From contig CM075351.1 of the NCBI GenBank assembly GCA_037693485.1, positions 68,660,001-68,724,000 on the forward strand: a stretch of 64,000 nucleotides of DNA. Reading direction: 5' to 3'. Below, piece by piece: positions 46,029 through 58,229 of the stretch (positions are counted from its first letter, which is position 1; the number at the start of each line of letters is the position of its first letter). The notes beneath the pieces were generated by a model that was not told where the DNA came from, ran no database searches, and worked only from the letters and a program-made list of their open reading frames with translations. The DNA comes from Kitagawia praeruptora (taxonomy: Eukaryota > Streptophyta > Magnoliopsida > Apiales > Apiaceae). Position numbers and translations under genes: made by a program.

Positions 46029-48865
46029 GAGGCTGGATTGTCTTAGTATATGGCTCTTGGTTTAATTTGGTTCTCGACTGGTATTTTATCAAATAAATGA
46101 ATCTAAATTTATCTCATTCTCTTCCAGATATATTTATCAGCCAGGAAAGGCCCAAGTGTCCCTTACATCTTGGTACCTTTAGTACATTTGTTATCCCAAC
46201 TCCCAATTTCTTTGAAAGGTTAAACTCAGCATTGCATGCTTGCATACAATGCACATCTGAAACTTTAAAAAAAATAAAATCCGAATTCGGTAGATTAAAC
46301 AAAAAAAAATGGCAAGAGATATGATAATAATTTAGATGGAAAATATTATTGGACAAGAGGCATACAAAAACACCTATAGAAGTATAAAAGTTGGGTTTTA
46401 AGGTATTAAAACTACTGACATAAACCTTGAGCCATTAAAATAAGGCTTAATCATGGTTTGATCATTCAAGTTTACACGCCTGATCAACTTAATCATTCAA
46501 ATTCACTTTTACACGGTTCGACCATCTTCAAATGTCAATTTCCACGCTGTCGGGTTGGTTCAGAAAAAGATGGAGAGTGGGCTTCACTTAATCAAAATGA
46601 GAGTGGGCAAAGACGAAAATAATACTATTCAATAACCATCTAAGTTTGCAAAGAGGATATACATAAACCATCATTCATGTCTCTAGAGATTGCCACTGTA
46701 ATGAGGTTTTAACAGTAGATTATGCAACAATAGGGGTGGTGTATATGGTCTGGATTTATGCATTAGATCCACTTACCAACGTCAAGACTAAAGTGAACAT
46801 GTATGGGAAGGCAGTGCTAAGGTGCTGCCACTTGCCCTGCAGGTTTAGTAGCACTATTGTTATCTGTGGTTTGAATAAGATTGAGAGTTTTCACTACTAT
46901 GTCCAAGTGTAGAAGATGAAGCATTGGGCCTGCATATCTCTGATACCTTGAACCAGGTTACTGGGGTCTGGGGCATTCAGGTCTAGTTGGTTCATCGAGT
47001 GCTCTATGCTTATTTGGCATCAGAATGACAGGGTTCATAGTAGGACGTAATATAATTTGTACGTACATTGCTACCTGATAAGGATATATTGAAAACTTAC
47101 GAATATATACATGAATGTGTACGTGTGTATATATGGAGAGGGGGTGGGACAGAGAAGGGTTTTAAAACAACCAGATTCAGAGCCCAAATGAAGAGTGTAA
47201 TACACTTTCTGGTTTTTCTATTTCAGACCCGGTTTGATGGTCGGAGTGTTCATTCCGTCATACAGTAATGGCTCGACTGTCTGGTTTATTACTTGAATGG
47301 TTTAGTACATCCCGCAAGCAAACTTAAATGGCCAAATTGTGATTAAGCCAAAATACAATTGATCAGGGTGCCAAAAAGTTTGCAAGCTGGCTTCGCTTTT
47401 CATGTAACATATACTAAATTTCCATGGGGGAACTAGCCAAATGCATAGGTAGTGGGTTCTAGAAATGCACAAGTCTGGGTATGTCCTCAAGGCTCAAACT
47501 AAATTTGCTTTACAGCTTTGATCTTTGATGCACTGGAGCAGAGTTTCTTATGTTCTGTTCCACTTCATAGCTCAAAGTCAATCTAACTGAGCTAGCTAGA
47601 AAAAAAATAAACTTACAAACAAAGATCTGGAGTTTTCACATTGTAGAATGAATCCATTAACGCAAGCAAATTTGATTTTATGAGCAGACAAAAAGAGCAT
47701 TCTTAACAAGTTAAGATCCAACCACAAGCAGAGCCATTGCATAATGGACGATTATTAACTTTCATTAAATACAGAATTACAAGGTCATGACAAATATGTA
47801 AGTTCCAACAACAAAGTATTGACTTCACATATCTGTCTTCTCCATCCATACAAGCTTAACAAGTTCCACCACTTCATAATACCTGCACAAGAAGAGATTT
47901 GATTTTATGAGCAGACAAAAAGAAATGATGACATAGCTTAGCATGTTGAACATAAACATAAGAAATTAAAACGAATCCCACAGTACAAGAGAGACACTAC
48001 AGAAGGCACACCACAACATGAAATTAGGATTGCTATTCCCAAACTTCGTCATTTACACATTAGGTCAGGCTTTCCTTTTTTATTTTTGGGCAGACTGCTG
48101 AGAATCTTATACTAGTTACTTCCACAGAGGTGGTTTAATTTCTTCCCATATTAGATATGTTTTTCCCTACTTTCATCCATGTCGAAATTATATGATACTC
48201 CGTATTTACAACACTTCCTTTTCAAAAAATTATGTTAATGAAACAAATGGTTGTTGGCATTTGCCCAATTGATGGGAGTATCAATTAATATAATGCGGAT
48301 GATTGAAATTGTATCCAAATATGAAAAAATATTTAAAACTAATGATCAAAATTGCATCCAAAATAAGAAAAGATCTACTACGTGGTAAAGACTGAATAGA
48401 TTAAAGATACCACATATTTTCCCTCAGTTGGGGAGTCCACACCCAATTGAATTTCTTTTGAATATTCAAAAGAGAATTTCAAAAGAATTTTGTTCCTACC
48501 AAGATTATTGTTTGATAAATTTCTCTAATCAAAATTTATATAATGTTAGTTCATAGACGTATAGTGGACATAATTATAGATAATTAAAATAAACATTTGA
48601 GTTTTGTCAAAAAAAAAAAACATTTGAGTATTTTAAAGAAATCCCAGAAGGTGCACAACCCTAAAAACCTGGATGATTGTTCAAAATTTTTTTATAATTG
48701 GGAGGTGTATATCAATATTCAGATATAGGTTTGGTATTATTTGTGTGAATGATGAGACTTTTACAATACTGGTATACTTAATTTGGTAGGAGAATACATA
48801 TATAGACTATTCCTTCATATGGGTCATACTGTCATAGCCTCATAGGTGGTTTAATTTCTAGGAGT
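46029..48865. other. intergenic, no gene supported
   Basis: 2.8 kb of AT-rich sequence after the REF gene. TTGATTTTATGAGCAGACAAAAAGA-like text occurs twice (about 47670 and 47900). A possible minus-strand 3' UTR exon ends at 47882. Nothing else is supported. Confidence 0.5.
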
Positions 48866-49583
48866 ACAATTGATGGGGAACCGAAGTGAAGATATAGGAG
48901 AATTTTTAATACATTAGTAATTAGTTTAAATATATTTAGTGTATAGCGAAATATTGTGTTTATCTATATATTTTATAAGTGGAGCTAGGACTTAGGAGAG
49001 TAGGGGTATAATAATGTAGCTTATTTATAATAATTTTTTGAGGCCTTAGTCCATTAGGTTATGCTATTTGCCTATTTGGGTTTCAAGTCAAGTACTCCCC
49101 ACATAAGAATTAAATAAGGAATTAATTATTGAATTGATTCTCCTCTTTGTTTTTTGGGTTGCAATTCATAACTATTCTCCTTCTGGGACGACCCCTAGGG
49201 TAGTGGAGTTGTTGCAGTTATTCCACCCAAGTTCAGATTTACATTATTTCATTATCATAAATCATCATATTCAAATATTTCAAGCATCAACAATACAAAA
49301 AAATGTGTTCAACATAGTAGAAGATAAGGGTAAAGAAAGAAAAATGAATCATTGTATACTAAAAGGCTAAAATGGCATATATCAGTGTTAACTAGGATTG
49401 ACATCATATTCGAACACCAGAGTAAGATGTGTTCTCTTTCAAAGGAATTTTATTATGCCATCGAAATTATGATACATTGGCATGAATGAAAATAATTAAA
49501 ATTCATAAGGACTTCAAGAAATAAGCCCTACCAAACCTTACGATGGACATGTAAAACCAAACAGCAAGACCAGTTTTCAAATT
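47720..49583 (-). other. possible spliced exons on the minus strand
   Basis: 49542-49583 is a neat 42-base exon candidate (acceptor CTTTCAG, donor GTAAGG) reading NLKTGLAVWFYMSI. A second acceptor (CTTGTGCAG) at 47882 would add V-L-stop and about 160 bases of 3' UTR. They could be distal 3' UTR exons of the gene at 50985-51260, whose stop is followed by a good donor (GTATGTTTCC at 50980), or the last exons of an unseen gene. Splice signals only; no homology. Confidence 0.25.
48871..49289 (+). mobile_element. solo LTR related to the MAP65-intron element
   Basis: Starts TGATGGGGAA and ends AAGCATCA, with TSD ACAAT at 48866-48870 and 49290-49294. It shares with the 762-1298 / 2613-3001 LTRs, in reverse orientation, the stretches GGCCTTAGTCCATTAGGTTA, CTCCCCACAT and GGGTAGTGG...CCACCCAAGTTC. 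One LTR remains, as after unequal recombination between two LTRs. It is clearly older and more diverged than the intron element. Confidence 0.75.
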
Positions 49584-50049
49584 CTGAAAGTACAAAAGTA
49601 AATCTGCTATTAGAGATGTTCCGCTTTCTGACATCTATTGAAATTGAGCTGTATTATCTAAAAGAGTTTTTTGTCTATAAATCACAATTTTTATATATTA
49701 GCTTTGCTTTGCACAATATTGCAACTGCCAGACACAAGTAAGCATCAGCTACTATAACTAAATATTAATCAGCTTCTACAAAATTTCAAACCCTTGCAGA
49801 ACCTGTTCAATTCGAATAGATTTAACAGAACCCTGTTCTCTCCGTGTGCAGCAATACTATTATGTCCTATATCAAGTCATTACAAGAGTCTGCCTATAGA
49901 TTTCTAAACTGAACACACCCCGTATGTTCCACTTGAAAGTAGAGTAGGGTAGGTGAGATGTACGCAATTTATTACCCTCCACACCCCTACTGCCCACTCG
50001 TATACCTACAGAGCTTTTTCCCATGGAAGAACCACCCCCCACCCCAAGG

Positions 50050-50415
50050 TTATCACGGCGCCAAGTCGAGCCTCGACGCTCGAGTACCTTCGAGAAGACT
50101 AGTCGACAAGTCGCCCGACTATTCGTAAAAAGTCGATAAAGTGCTAATTATACATGTATTTACTAGATTAATATATAATATAATTAAACACATCAATTCC
50201 AATTTAAATCAAAAGTAATAACATTGTAACTATATAAGAGTATAAGTTTTGAATACGTTAAGTAGTCGGGCTTCGAGGTTTGAGGTTCTCAGCATCCGAG
50301 TACACAGGGGTACTCGTAGTTTTTGAGTAAAAGTCGTAAAAAGTCGGGATTCGAGGTTCTCGGCGCCTGAGTACTTCCGCGTCGACTAGTCGTTAACTAG
50401 TCGTCTTCGTGATAA
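50050..50415. mobile_element. probable small TIR element
   Basis: Ends TTATCACGGCG / CGTCTTCGTGATAA are inverted repeats (TTATCACG core). Inside, GTCGACTAGTCG, CTCGAGTAC and AAAAAGTCG blocks recur in both orientations, unlike the surrounding AT-rich DNA. No convincing TSD was found, so the class is open. Confidence 0.45.
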
Positions 50416-50984
50416 TAGTGCCCCACCCCCCTCTTCAGATTTTGATTTAAAAAAAAAAAACCTTATAACCCATCACCTATTCAGATTTGTGACAATATTA
50501 TTTTCCTGAAAGAAGTTGAGAAACTGCGAAAAGTCATCAACAACCAAAAAGTGTTTTATTTCTCAAACAGATATTAGTATAAAACACCACAATATCCTTA
50601 AATTGGCTATTATGACTTGTGAGTTTGTACCAAAGCTCCGATCTTGAAATGTAAAGTTTAGCAAATGTTTGTCAAAGTGCAACAAAGGCAGTACTAGATT
50701 CTCGAACGGATACAAACTTCAGCAAATAGCTCTTTAGGTCTCCTATAATCCAAAATCGAAATCTCCAAATTAAAAAACCGAGACATGCAATTTCTAGACT
50801 AAAGCTCAACTTACTCTAATTTAAGTAATAACACAAATCACTTGTAATGAATATAATACGGGGATATTTAATCAAAACTACACAACATATAAACAGTCTT
50901 TGCGGGAACCTAAATATCCAAAAACACAATTAATTTAGTAATCAACAATCACGTAACAAGAGAGGAGGCAGGAAACATACAATT

Positions 50985-51260
50985 TCAAGCAGAGTTGGAG
51001 TCGTGATCCTGAAGGAGATCATCGTAAGGATCCCTACGACCGGGGACCTGGCTAATCTGCGAATCCCAAAAGATCTGAGAATTATGCCTATCGAATGTCC
51101 AGAAACCATATGGACGAATAGGAAGTGCCCACATTTCTTTAGTCTTAGCACATTTATCCTTAAGAGTATACAAATGCTCTCGAAACTTTCGATCCCTCTC
51201 ACGAGGATCCTCCATCAATTTCAGCACCAAATTCTCCGCAAATTCCATTATAAACGCCAT
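50985..51260 (-). CDS. small conserved protein, probable complex I ESSS (NDUFB11-like) subunit
   Basis: 91 aa from ATG 51260 to TGA 50985-50987. It begins MAFIMEFAENLVLKLMEDPR and continues with a charged helix (RERDRKFREHLYTLKDKCAK), then WALPIRPYGFWTFDRHNSQI and ISQVPGRRDPYDDLLQD. This pattern matches a conserved plant family annotated in Arabidopsis (At2g42310, At3g57785) as the ESSS subunit of mitochondrial NADH:ubiquinone oxidoreductase. No transmembrane segment or presequence is evident. A strong donor (GTAAGT) at 51452 on the minus strand and an acceptor near 51272 suggest a 5' UTR intron; a donor follows the stop at 50980. The gene is surely real; the complex I name rests on remembered annotation. 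Confidence 0.72.
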   Translation of the reverse strand: MAFIMEFAENLVLKLMEDPRERDRKFREHLYTLKDKCAKTKEMWALPIRPYGFWTFDRHNSQIFWDSQISQVPGRRDPYDDLLQDHDSNSA

Positions 51261-51999
51261 TTAATCCTCACCCTATTCAAACAACACCAATTTCAAAACC
51301 CTAGCTTAGCTAATAGCATAATTAACAAACAATTACAACATAATTAACACAGCAACTACATGATTATTAATATAATTATGTTAATTTTAACATTAAATAT
51401 TAAGGAAATTAAAGAAATTAATATGAAAAAGCGATTGAAGTGAGGAACTTACAGTATCGTGGATCTGACTGCAGCAACGAGAGACGAACCAGTACAGGTA
51501 GACTGATTATATCGTATTTCTTTGGGCTTTGGATCATGGGCCTTTTCTTATTTCTAAATATGGGCCTTTACTGGTAAGCCTATTTTATTTATAAAATTAT
51601 TCTGCTCATTATTATTAGTAGAAATTTTAGTTTTAAGATATCTATTTCAGTTCTTTAATAATTGTTTGCTTTCAATAAACATTAAAAAAACCATTTATTT
51701 TTATTTTTGTGCCTTTTTATTTCTATTCAAAAATAAATATTAAATTTTTGTGTCACATATAAAATATCGAGTTCACCACATCAAATAAAAAACAAACCGA
51801 TTTTTTCCCACGCACACAATCCACTAAAACATAAGGTTGTGCTCACTGCTCTCTATCTTGTTCATTATCAAGAGACCAAAGTTTAGAGATCAATAACATA
51901 AATTCTTGATGTTAAATCTTAATCCGTATACAAATTTGCATATTCCAATATTTGGTTACGTGCAGCGTTGACACTACACTGTATGTTACTAGTATTCAG
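51261..51999. other. 5' flank of the small conserved gene
   Basis: Contains the proposed 5' UTR intron (about 51272-51452) and first UTR exon, then AT-rich DNA. No other gene seen. Confidence 0.5.
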
Positions 52000-52001
52000 T
52001 A

Positions 52002-52110
52002 TTCACACGGTCCCAATTTAAATAATCCTCTGACTTTTTCAAATAACTCAACCGAGCACATTAAAATGCGTAAAAAAATCCAAGGATCATTCAAATTGGG
52101 ACGGAGGGAG
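52002..52110. mobile_element. short Stowaway-like MITE
   Basis: Right end ATTGGGACGGAGGGAG followed by TA. Left end, after TA, TTCACACGGTCCCAATTTAA is a decayed copy of the CTCCCTCCGTCCCAAT terminus. 109 bp, non-coding. Confidence 0.6.
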
Positions 52111-52170
52111 TATTATTTGTTGCTTCACTGCCTGATTCATGTATATGACAGAATAGTCCCTAAAACATGG

Positions 52171-52355
52171 GTCCGAATCCTCTGTCCCCTTCCTCCGTAT
52201 CCCCCTTGTGTCCCCTGCTCTTTTTAGTACAAAAAGAGTGGCCCTGCGGGGCCCATTTTAATAAATAATAAAAATGAGCTCCATAAGAACATTTTTTTTT
52301 ATTAAAAATAACAGAGGATACAAAGGAGACACGGAGGAAGGAGACAGAGGATCCC
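52171..52355. mobile_element. foldback MITE upstream of LHCA2
   Basis: Arms of about 43 bp (ATCCTCTGTCCCCTTCCTCC at 52176 and its inverse near 52311-52353) flank an AT-rich loop. About 185 bp, ending some 300 bp before the LHCA2 ATG. No clear TSD. Confidence 0.6.
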
Positions 52356-52514
52356 AGCTGAAGATTATGTGGTGTGGTGGCTCAAGTAAAATCAAAATGA
52401 ATGGTTCGAGTGAATCTTATGGATGTGAATGTGATCCACCAGCTGAAGATTGTTATTACAAGTGTGCTGGAACAAGTGAAGCTCCTGAATTTTGTGGGAC
52501 CTGAATGTGATTTC

Positions 52515-52570
52515 ATCAGCCAATCACACCTTCGTTTCTTATTTTCGATATCCGTTTAGATAACCCTTAC
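52515..52570 (+). promoter_or_regulatory. light-type promoter motifs of LHCA2
   Basis: CCAATCACA (about 52520), CGATATCCG (about 52547) and an I-box/GATA-type AGATAACCC (about 52558) lie 90-145 bp before the ATG. GATA and CCAAT boxes are common in light-regulated antenna genes; function is inferred from position. Confidence 0.4.
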
Positions 52571-52661
52571 TAGAGACTTTAACAGCTTCTTCATGCCTGC
52601 ATTTCCTCACTTCTCATTTCACTCTCAGAAATATTAATCCTGTTTCGAGTAATCTGTCGAC

Positions 52662-54059
52662 ATGGCTACCTGCGCTGCTTCAGCCATTGCAGCTGTTGCT
52701 TTCTCTTCTAACAGGCAAGCTCTTTTCCTGCGTCCACCGCGATTTCTTAAGATTTTAATATGCTCCGCATTTTGTACACACGAACCCTTTAAAGTTTAAA
52801 AACGTACATCGATACATTAGTATACTACATAGTATTTTATACATAAGTAGTCTGCACGATTATAGTGTTTAAATGTCGAGAAATTTGATTTTAATATATC
52901 TGATCATATAATCAATTTATCATCACATTCCAGTTCCCAAAAAAGTGGATCGACTGTGGGAACAACAAAGGCTTCTTTTCTTAGTGGAGGAACACTCAGA
53001 TCGAGCAAATTAGGCGCACCTGTTAAAACGCGATCATTCACTACTGTTTCTGCTGTCGCTGATCCTGAAAGACCCATCTGGTTCCCTGGCAGCACCCCTC
53101 CTGCATGGCTTGATGGCAGGTCTGCTGCTAGTTACAAGCTATAATTCACTACTTTCTTAATTCACACTGAGCACACACAGACTCATGTTGAATTTTTTAT
53201 TTTTATATGCAGTCTCCCAGGCGATTTTGGCTTTGATCCTCTTGGTCTTGGTAAATAACAACTTAAACTTGACTTGTTGGATCAGGATTTGATTTCTGTT
53301 TCTTAACACAAAATCACTAACCTTTGATTTCGTTTCTTGTGCAGGATCTGATCCAGAGACCTTGAAATGGAATGTGCAAGCAGAGCTTGTACACTGCAGA
53401 TGGGCAATGTTAGGTGCGGCTGGTATCTTCATACCCGAATTTCTGACAAAGCTTGGAATTTTAAACACCCCATCATGGTACACAGCTGGTGAACAAGAGT
53501 ACTTCACCGACAAAACTACACTCTTTATTGTCGAGTTGATCTTTATTGGTTGGGCTGAGGGCAGACGGTGGGCTGACATACTCAAGCCAGGGTGTGTAAA
53601 CACTGACCCTATCTTCCCCAACAACAAGCTTACAGGGACAGATGTTGGCTACCCTGGTGGCTTGTGGTTTGACCCACTTGGCTGGGGCAGTGGTTCACCT
53701 GCGAAGATCAGAGAGTTGAGGGTAAAGGAGATCAAGAATGGAAGATTGGCGATGTTAGCTGTCATGGGTGCCTGGTTCCAAGCTGAATATACTGGCACTG
53801 GACCAATTGATAACCTCTTTGCTCACCTAGCCGATCCTGGTCATGCCACAATATTTGCGGTAAGTAGCAACCCTCATAGTACTACATTTCTGTCGTTTGC
53901 ATTAAGATAACCTGGGTACACGGACACAAAAGCTGATACACATATACATACCTATATAAGAATAATAATATGGCACATTCATAGTCATCAACAAGTAGGC
54001 TAGTTCTGTACTTATACTCATTTTTTAATGTATTACTACAGGCTTTCAGCCCCAAGTGA
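52662..54059 (+). CDS. LHCA2: photosystem I chlorophyll a/b-binding protein Lhca2 (type II)
   Basis: Antenna protein of PSI in the thylakoid membrane. Five exons: 52662-52714, 52934-53119, 53213-53250, 53345-53859 and 54042-54059 (TGA). Phases close to 269 aa. Residues 1 to about 58 are a Ser/Thr-rich chloroplast transit peptide; the mature part starts near AVADPERPIWFPGSTPPAWL. Helix 1 has ELVHCRWAMLGAAGIF and helix 3 EIKNGRLAMLAVMGAW, the Glu/Arg ligand and salt-bridge pairs for chlorophyll. GILNTPSWYTAGEQEYFTD and GWAEGRRWADI are Lhca2-specific. The end AFSPK is typical. Intron 1 shows no usable GT; ACAG|GCAAGC is a good GC-AG donor, and the only nearby choice that keeps phase. MITEs lie in the upstream region. 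No defect was seen. Confidence 0.94.
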
Positions 54060-57000
54060 GATGAAGCAAGCAAGAACATCAAAGATCTTCTGCCACAAGG
54101 GTTTTACCATGTGCTTTAAGTGATGTATCAGTTTCATGTAGTGTACAAATACTTCTTTGGATTTAAAAACGCAACAAATTAAAAAAGCTGTTCAAAACTG
54201 AATTCGTCATTGTATTGTAATTACTAGCATATATATCCTTGATCATAAGTAGAAGTGAATTAACAGGAAGGCTAATGATTGGGTGTACTACAAACATGGT
54301 AAAAGAATAGCCTGCATATTGGAATCACTGTTAGAATGAAACAAATTCCTTCACATCAATGGTACAGCATAGCATAATTAACTAATTGTAGCACAAATGT
54401 ATACGACTGAATTCTGAAATAATCCTGTATTCTTCTATGTCTACCATGGCTACTTTTTAATTCAAACCCAACGAGACCTTATCAGGAACACCACTACTAT
54501 CTTTTATCATATTAGGTGAACGGTAAAAAACACTTGATCATTGGAATAGTAAGCTGGAGAAGCTTTCTAAGTGTATTTTTCAGAAGTAATCACATGAACA
54601 AGAGTCAAGGCACATAACCTCTACCATTTATATTAAACAAGAAACTGCACTTACGCGCATCAGCAAATACTTGAAACGGTATTAATATTGATGATCTTGG
54701 ATTCTTTGGTTTAACATTTGACAGTTGGGCACATAAACAATCATCACTAGCTTACCACTTCCAATAAAGTAGCATACTGCACTTTGATAACCTTTCTGAA
54801 TCAGCAAAAGCAGCTCACAAGGCTTAATACTTCTGGGTGACCAACAGAAAGGGCTAAACAAACCCCAGCTACGAGCAGAAATGACCTAGAAATATAGGCT
54901 TCAACGGAAACAACTACTCAAAGAAAACACATTAAAATGCATTACGTTAACTTGTATTTACAATATTACCAGTGCGGCACACTTTCAAGCATACATTTCC
55001 TCAGGGACAAAGCCAGGAAAAATGAGCAACATTTTCTTACTTCCTCCATATATTTAAAGAATGTATAGATAATTCAATTTTATTATCTATTAAAAACTTG
55101 TAAATTATACAAACTTTTAAATATCCATAATATTTGAAAAATACCATCAGTTCTATCAAATATTAAAGATTGCACACATATATACTTTTATGGGCGTGAT
55201 GGAACTTACATAATACTTATTTTTACTCATAATATACAAGAATAAGAATGTGCATATACACACATATTAACACTAATTTCATAACCATTCCGGATTTTGG
55301 GGGTGGGGCCATCCCTGCATTCCCTCCACTTACTCTTTCCCTGAGTTTCGACTACATAAACTTTGCATCTGCAGAAAGACGCTTAAAAACCGTGTAGCAG
55401 TGTAGCACAGTTTTAGGTATAACCTATTCCTTAATTACAAAACCTCTGTATTTGTCTAAAGAAACCTGCAGCTCCATTTAGATATTACTCTAACAAGTTG
55501 TCGACTGTCTAAGAGTTTTGGATTGTGCACTAGTGTAGCCTTTTGTAAGTAGCTAATGTTTCTTTAAGGTTACAAAGTCCATCCGAGGTGTTCACATATT
55601 ACTATTGGAAAGCTAGCTAACCAAACTTCTTCCTCATTTGCTTAATGTCGTATGTAGTAATTCTAGAACTCAGACTATAATTTCAACGTCCGTAAGAACT
55701 AAAAGAGACTGCCTAGATTGGAAAACTTATAAGCATATAGTTTTTTATAGTTTTGTCATTGCACAAAATTTATACTTAGCAGATGAAAATCAAAGACTTG
55801 ATACAAACTGAGTATAGATTTTATTATAGAATTATAGATTAACCTAAAAATTGTGATTTATCTATGGTGTTGATAAACTGAGTATAGATTTGATTGCTGC
55901 CGAACTAAATCTCAAGGTCCCTAAGCAGATGGATGCACACACTGCATCAGAAGTCCAATACAGGTGCTTATACTTAAATATGATGGCAGACCATGCAAAA
56001 TTCAACCCACGTAAGCCTATTACCTTAAACTTTAGTGCAGAGTTCCAAGTTGAGCAATACTAATTCTTGAAGAAACATTTGTGTTCACATAAACTTAGAA
56101 TTATGCAACCAGGGTGTTCAGTGTTCTAAAGGCGTCAGTGAATCACTTTTACTAGGCATGTCGTATGCTGAGTGTTAAGTTTATTCGTCCACACCTGAAG
56201 TCATACGAGTCAGATCTATTTTGGGCTATATACAAGTTCATCCCATCTCACATAAGAAAAATAACTCTAAAACTTATGAGTTTAATCTGTGGCCCAACTC
56301 AGGTTCCAAAATTTCCATTCTTGAATTTTGCAGTTTTTTTAGTGGGCTCCTCTCGTCTCTCAACAATGTCTTCCATCATACTTCCTTCCCTAGCAAAAAT
56401 TTTGCGCCCAAACTAATACGATGATCAAGAATATATATATTATGATGATTGATCTACACAAACGGTATAACCAAATCTTACAAGAGATTAGAAAATCAAA
56501 ATGGTTTGTTCTACACATACTGAAGGATCTCAAATGGATTCTGGTACCAAGGATAAATGAAGCTTTAGCCATGAAATCTTTTCCATTTTAATGACAAGGC
56601 CAGTGGTCAACTAGAGCCATCATAACTGAACTAACTTCTATTCCATTTTACAGTTCTTCAAATTTTAGCAAGTCAGTTGAATTTTAGGGATTCTTCAGTT
56701 TCTTCAAAATTTATATGTCTAGCAATGCATTTAAATACATGCCATTAAAACGGGAGCCTCCCACCTCATCTGATTCCTCCTAACTTAAACAAGAAAAAAA
56801 GAAGCACATACTTTTAAGCCTAACAACGTTTAGCTTTCTTTACATTTAAGGCTTTTATATCCTTAATGTATTGAAACTGGAGGACTATGAATATACTTTC
56901 CCATTCCAATATTAATAAAGAATTTGTTGTAGAAGTAGCATCCTTCCAAGAGTTTTGAAATTTAAATTACCTAAAAATTTGTTCTTAACTAACCAATTAA

Positions 57001-57712
57001 TTGGAAATGACATGTTTAGGGTATAGTCATGTTCTTCCTCCACTACCACCCAAGTATCAAATGCTTCCAAATTTGTTTCTACAGGTATTGCCCAGAGATG
57101 ATAGTTGTGAAAATCTAGAAAAGCTGTTAGTCGCCTTCTATGGATGTGGTTCGATGGATGTGATTCTGTGTACATATGCAAAAACCAAAACCATAACCCA
57201 AAAATAAAACGCAAAATCCATGATACATATTATTGGATATTTGGAAATGCTCCGTAGGTGTTGGATATATACAACTATCATCTTTGAGGGATAAATGGAA
57301 GCATATTTAAAAGCATAGGAACTCTGGAAAGTAGTTAAATAAAGAACTTGACACTACCTGCGTGTAATCCTACTATGACACAACTCAGAGCACAATTTTT
57401 TTGTAAAAATGATAAGGAAGTCCCAAGAACTAACACCGGCCTTAATGCCCCCAAGGCCCCAAAGTTACTTTACTAAAGGACAGTGGATTAGTCTCTTAAT
57501 TCAAACACAACACTGATAAACATTAAGCAACAACAATTTAAAGAGAAATGTCATGAATATTGTACAAGTATGTTATCGAATCAATCGTAATGACAACAAT
57601 AGTAACAACATAATCTCCGATTGTTCTAGGCTTTCTATTATCTCAAGTATCGAACAACACATATGAAATCAAAATATCCAAACATAGGAGAGTAGTACAA
57701 CACAATGTAAAT
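54060..57712. other. long intergenic stretch, no gene supported
   Basis: 3.6 kb from LHCA2 to the zinc-finger gene. It contains the LHCA2 3' UTR and the 3' UTR of the convergent gene. Short open frames near 56165-56420 and 56912-57214 have no recognisable motif on either strand and are treated as chance. Confidence 0.55.
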
Positions 57713-58021
57713 TTACTTGTAACGAGGAGGAGTAGGATTGCGAATAATGAGCTGAGCAGGAATAGGACGGCCAGTACCAGAGCCACCGCAGCTACTACAA
57801 GCCATACGACCCGAACCAGCACAGCTACGACAACCCCTGTCACCATCAGACCAGCGAGAACAGAAGCAACTAACACGACCGCTGCCATTGCAACTAGGAC
57901 ACCTAGGGAAATCACCTGGTCCTGCCATTGAGTTTTGATCCACCAGGGACTTTACCAGAGCAGCTCCAGCCAGTACGCTCAGCCCGGTGGCTACCTGAGA
58001 TATCACAGTTGAAACGACCAT
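57713..58021 (-). CDS. small DnaJ-type zinc-finger (BSD2-like) protein
   Basis: Single-exon gene of 102 aa, ATG 58021 to TAA 57713-57715. The first 27 residues (MVVSTVISQVATGLSVLAGA...) are hydrophobic and could be a membrane anchor or organelle-targeting part. Residues about 40-82 hold the DnaJ cysteine-rich pattern: CPSCNGSG, CRSCAGSG and CSSCGGSG, with CFCSRWSDGD between. The tail GRPIPAQLIIRNPTPPRYK is basic. The J domain is absent, as in BSD2-type chaperone-like proteins that act in chloroplasts. This is a conserved plant family of unproven function. Intact and ordinary in base composition. Zinc binding is inferred from the Cys pairs. Confidence 0.85.
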   Translation of the reverse strand: MVVSTVISQVATGLSVLAGAALVKSLVDQNSMAGPGDFPRCPSCNGSGRVSCFCSRWSDGDRGCRSCAGSGRMACSSCGGSGTGRPIPAQLIIRNPTPPRYK

Positions 58022-58229
58022 TTTCGAATACGTGCCAATGAGTGTTTGGAATTTTACGGTTATAGAGTTTTTCAGGATAAAATGCTAGGAATTATTATGG
58101 TTATGGAAGGATTACTTCTAGAGGTTGGCAACTGGTGAGTGTTGTGTACACGTAGCAACTTAAGCAGCAGCGTGTGAATTTGTTAACAGCCTCTATTGGA
58201 ATGGAATGGGGCTGGTCGGTTCTTTGATA

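Noticed and set aside
52366..52503. Cys-rich 44-codon frame (MWCGGSSKIKMNGSSESYGC...) before LHCA2
   Set aside because: It lies in the LHCA2 promoter and overlaps a MITE end. No signal peptide and no known cysteine spacing; probably chance.
56912..57214. Minus-strand 100-codon frame and an overlapping plus-strand frame at 57001-57207
   Set aside because: No recognisable motif, overlapping on opposite strands in AT-rich spacer, no splice context.
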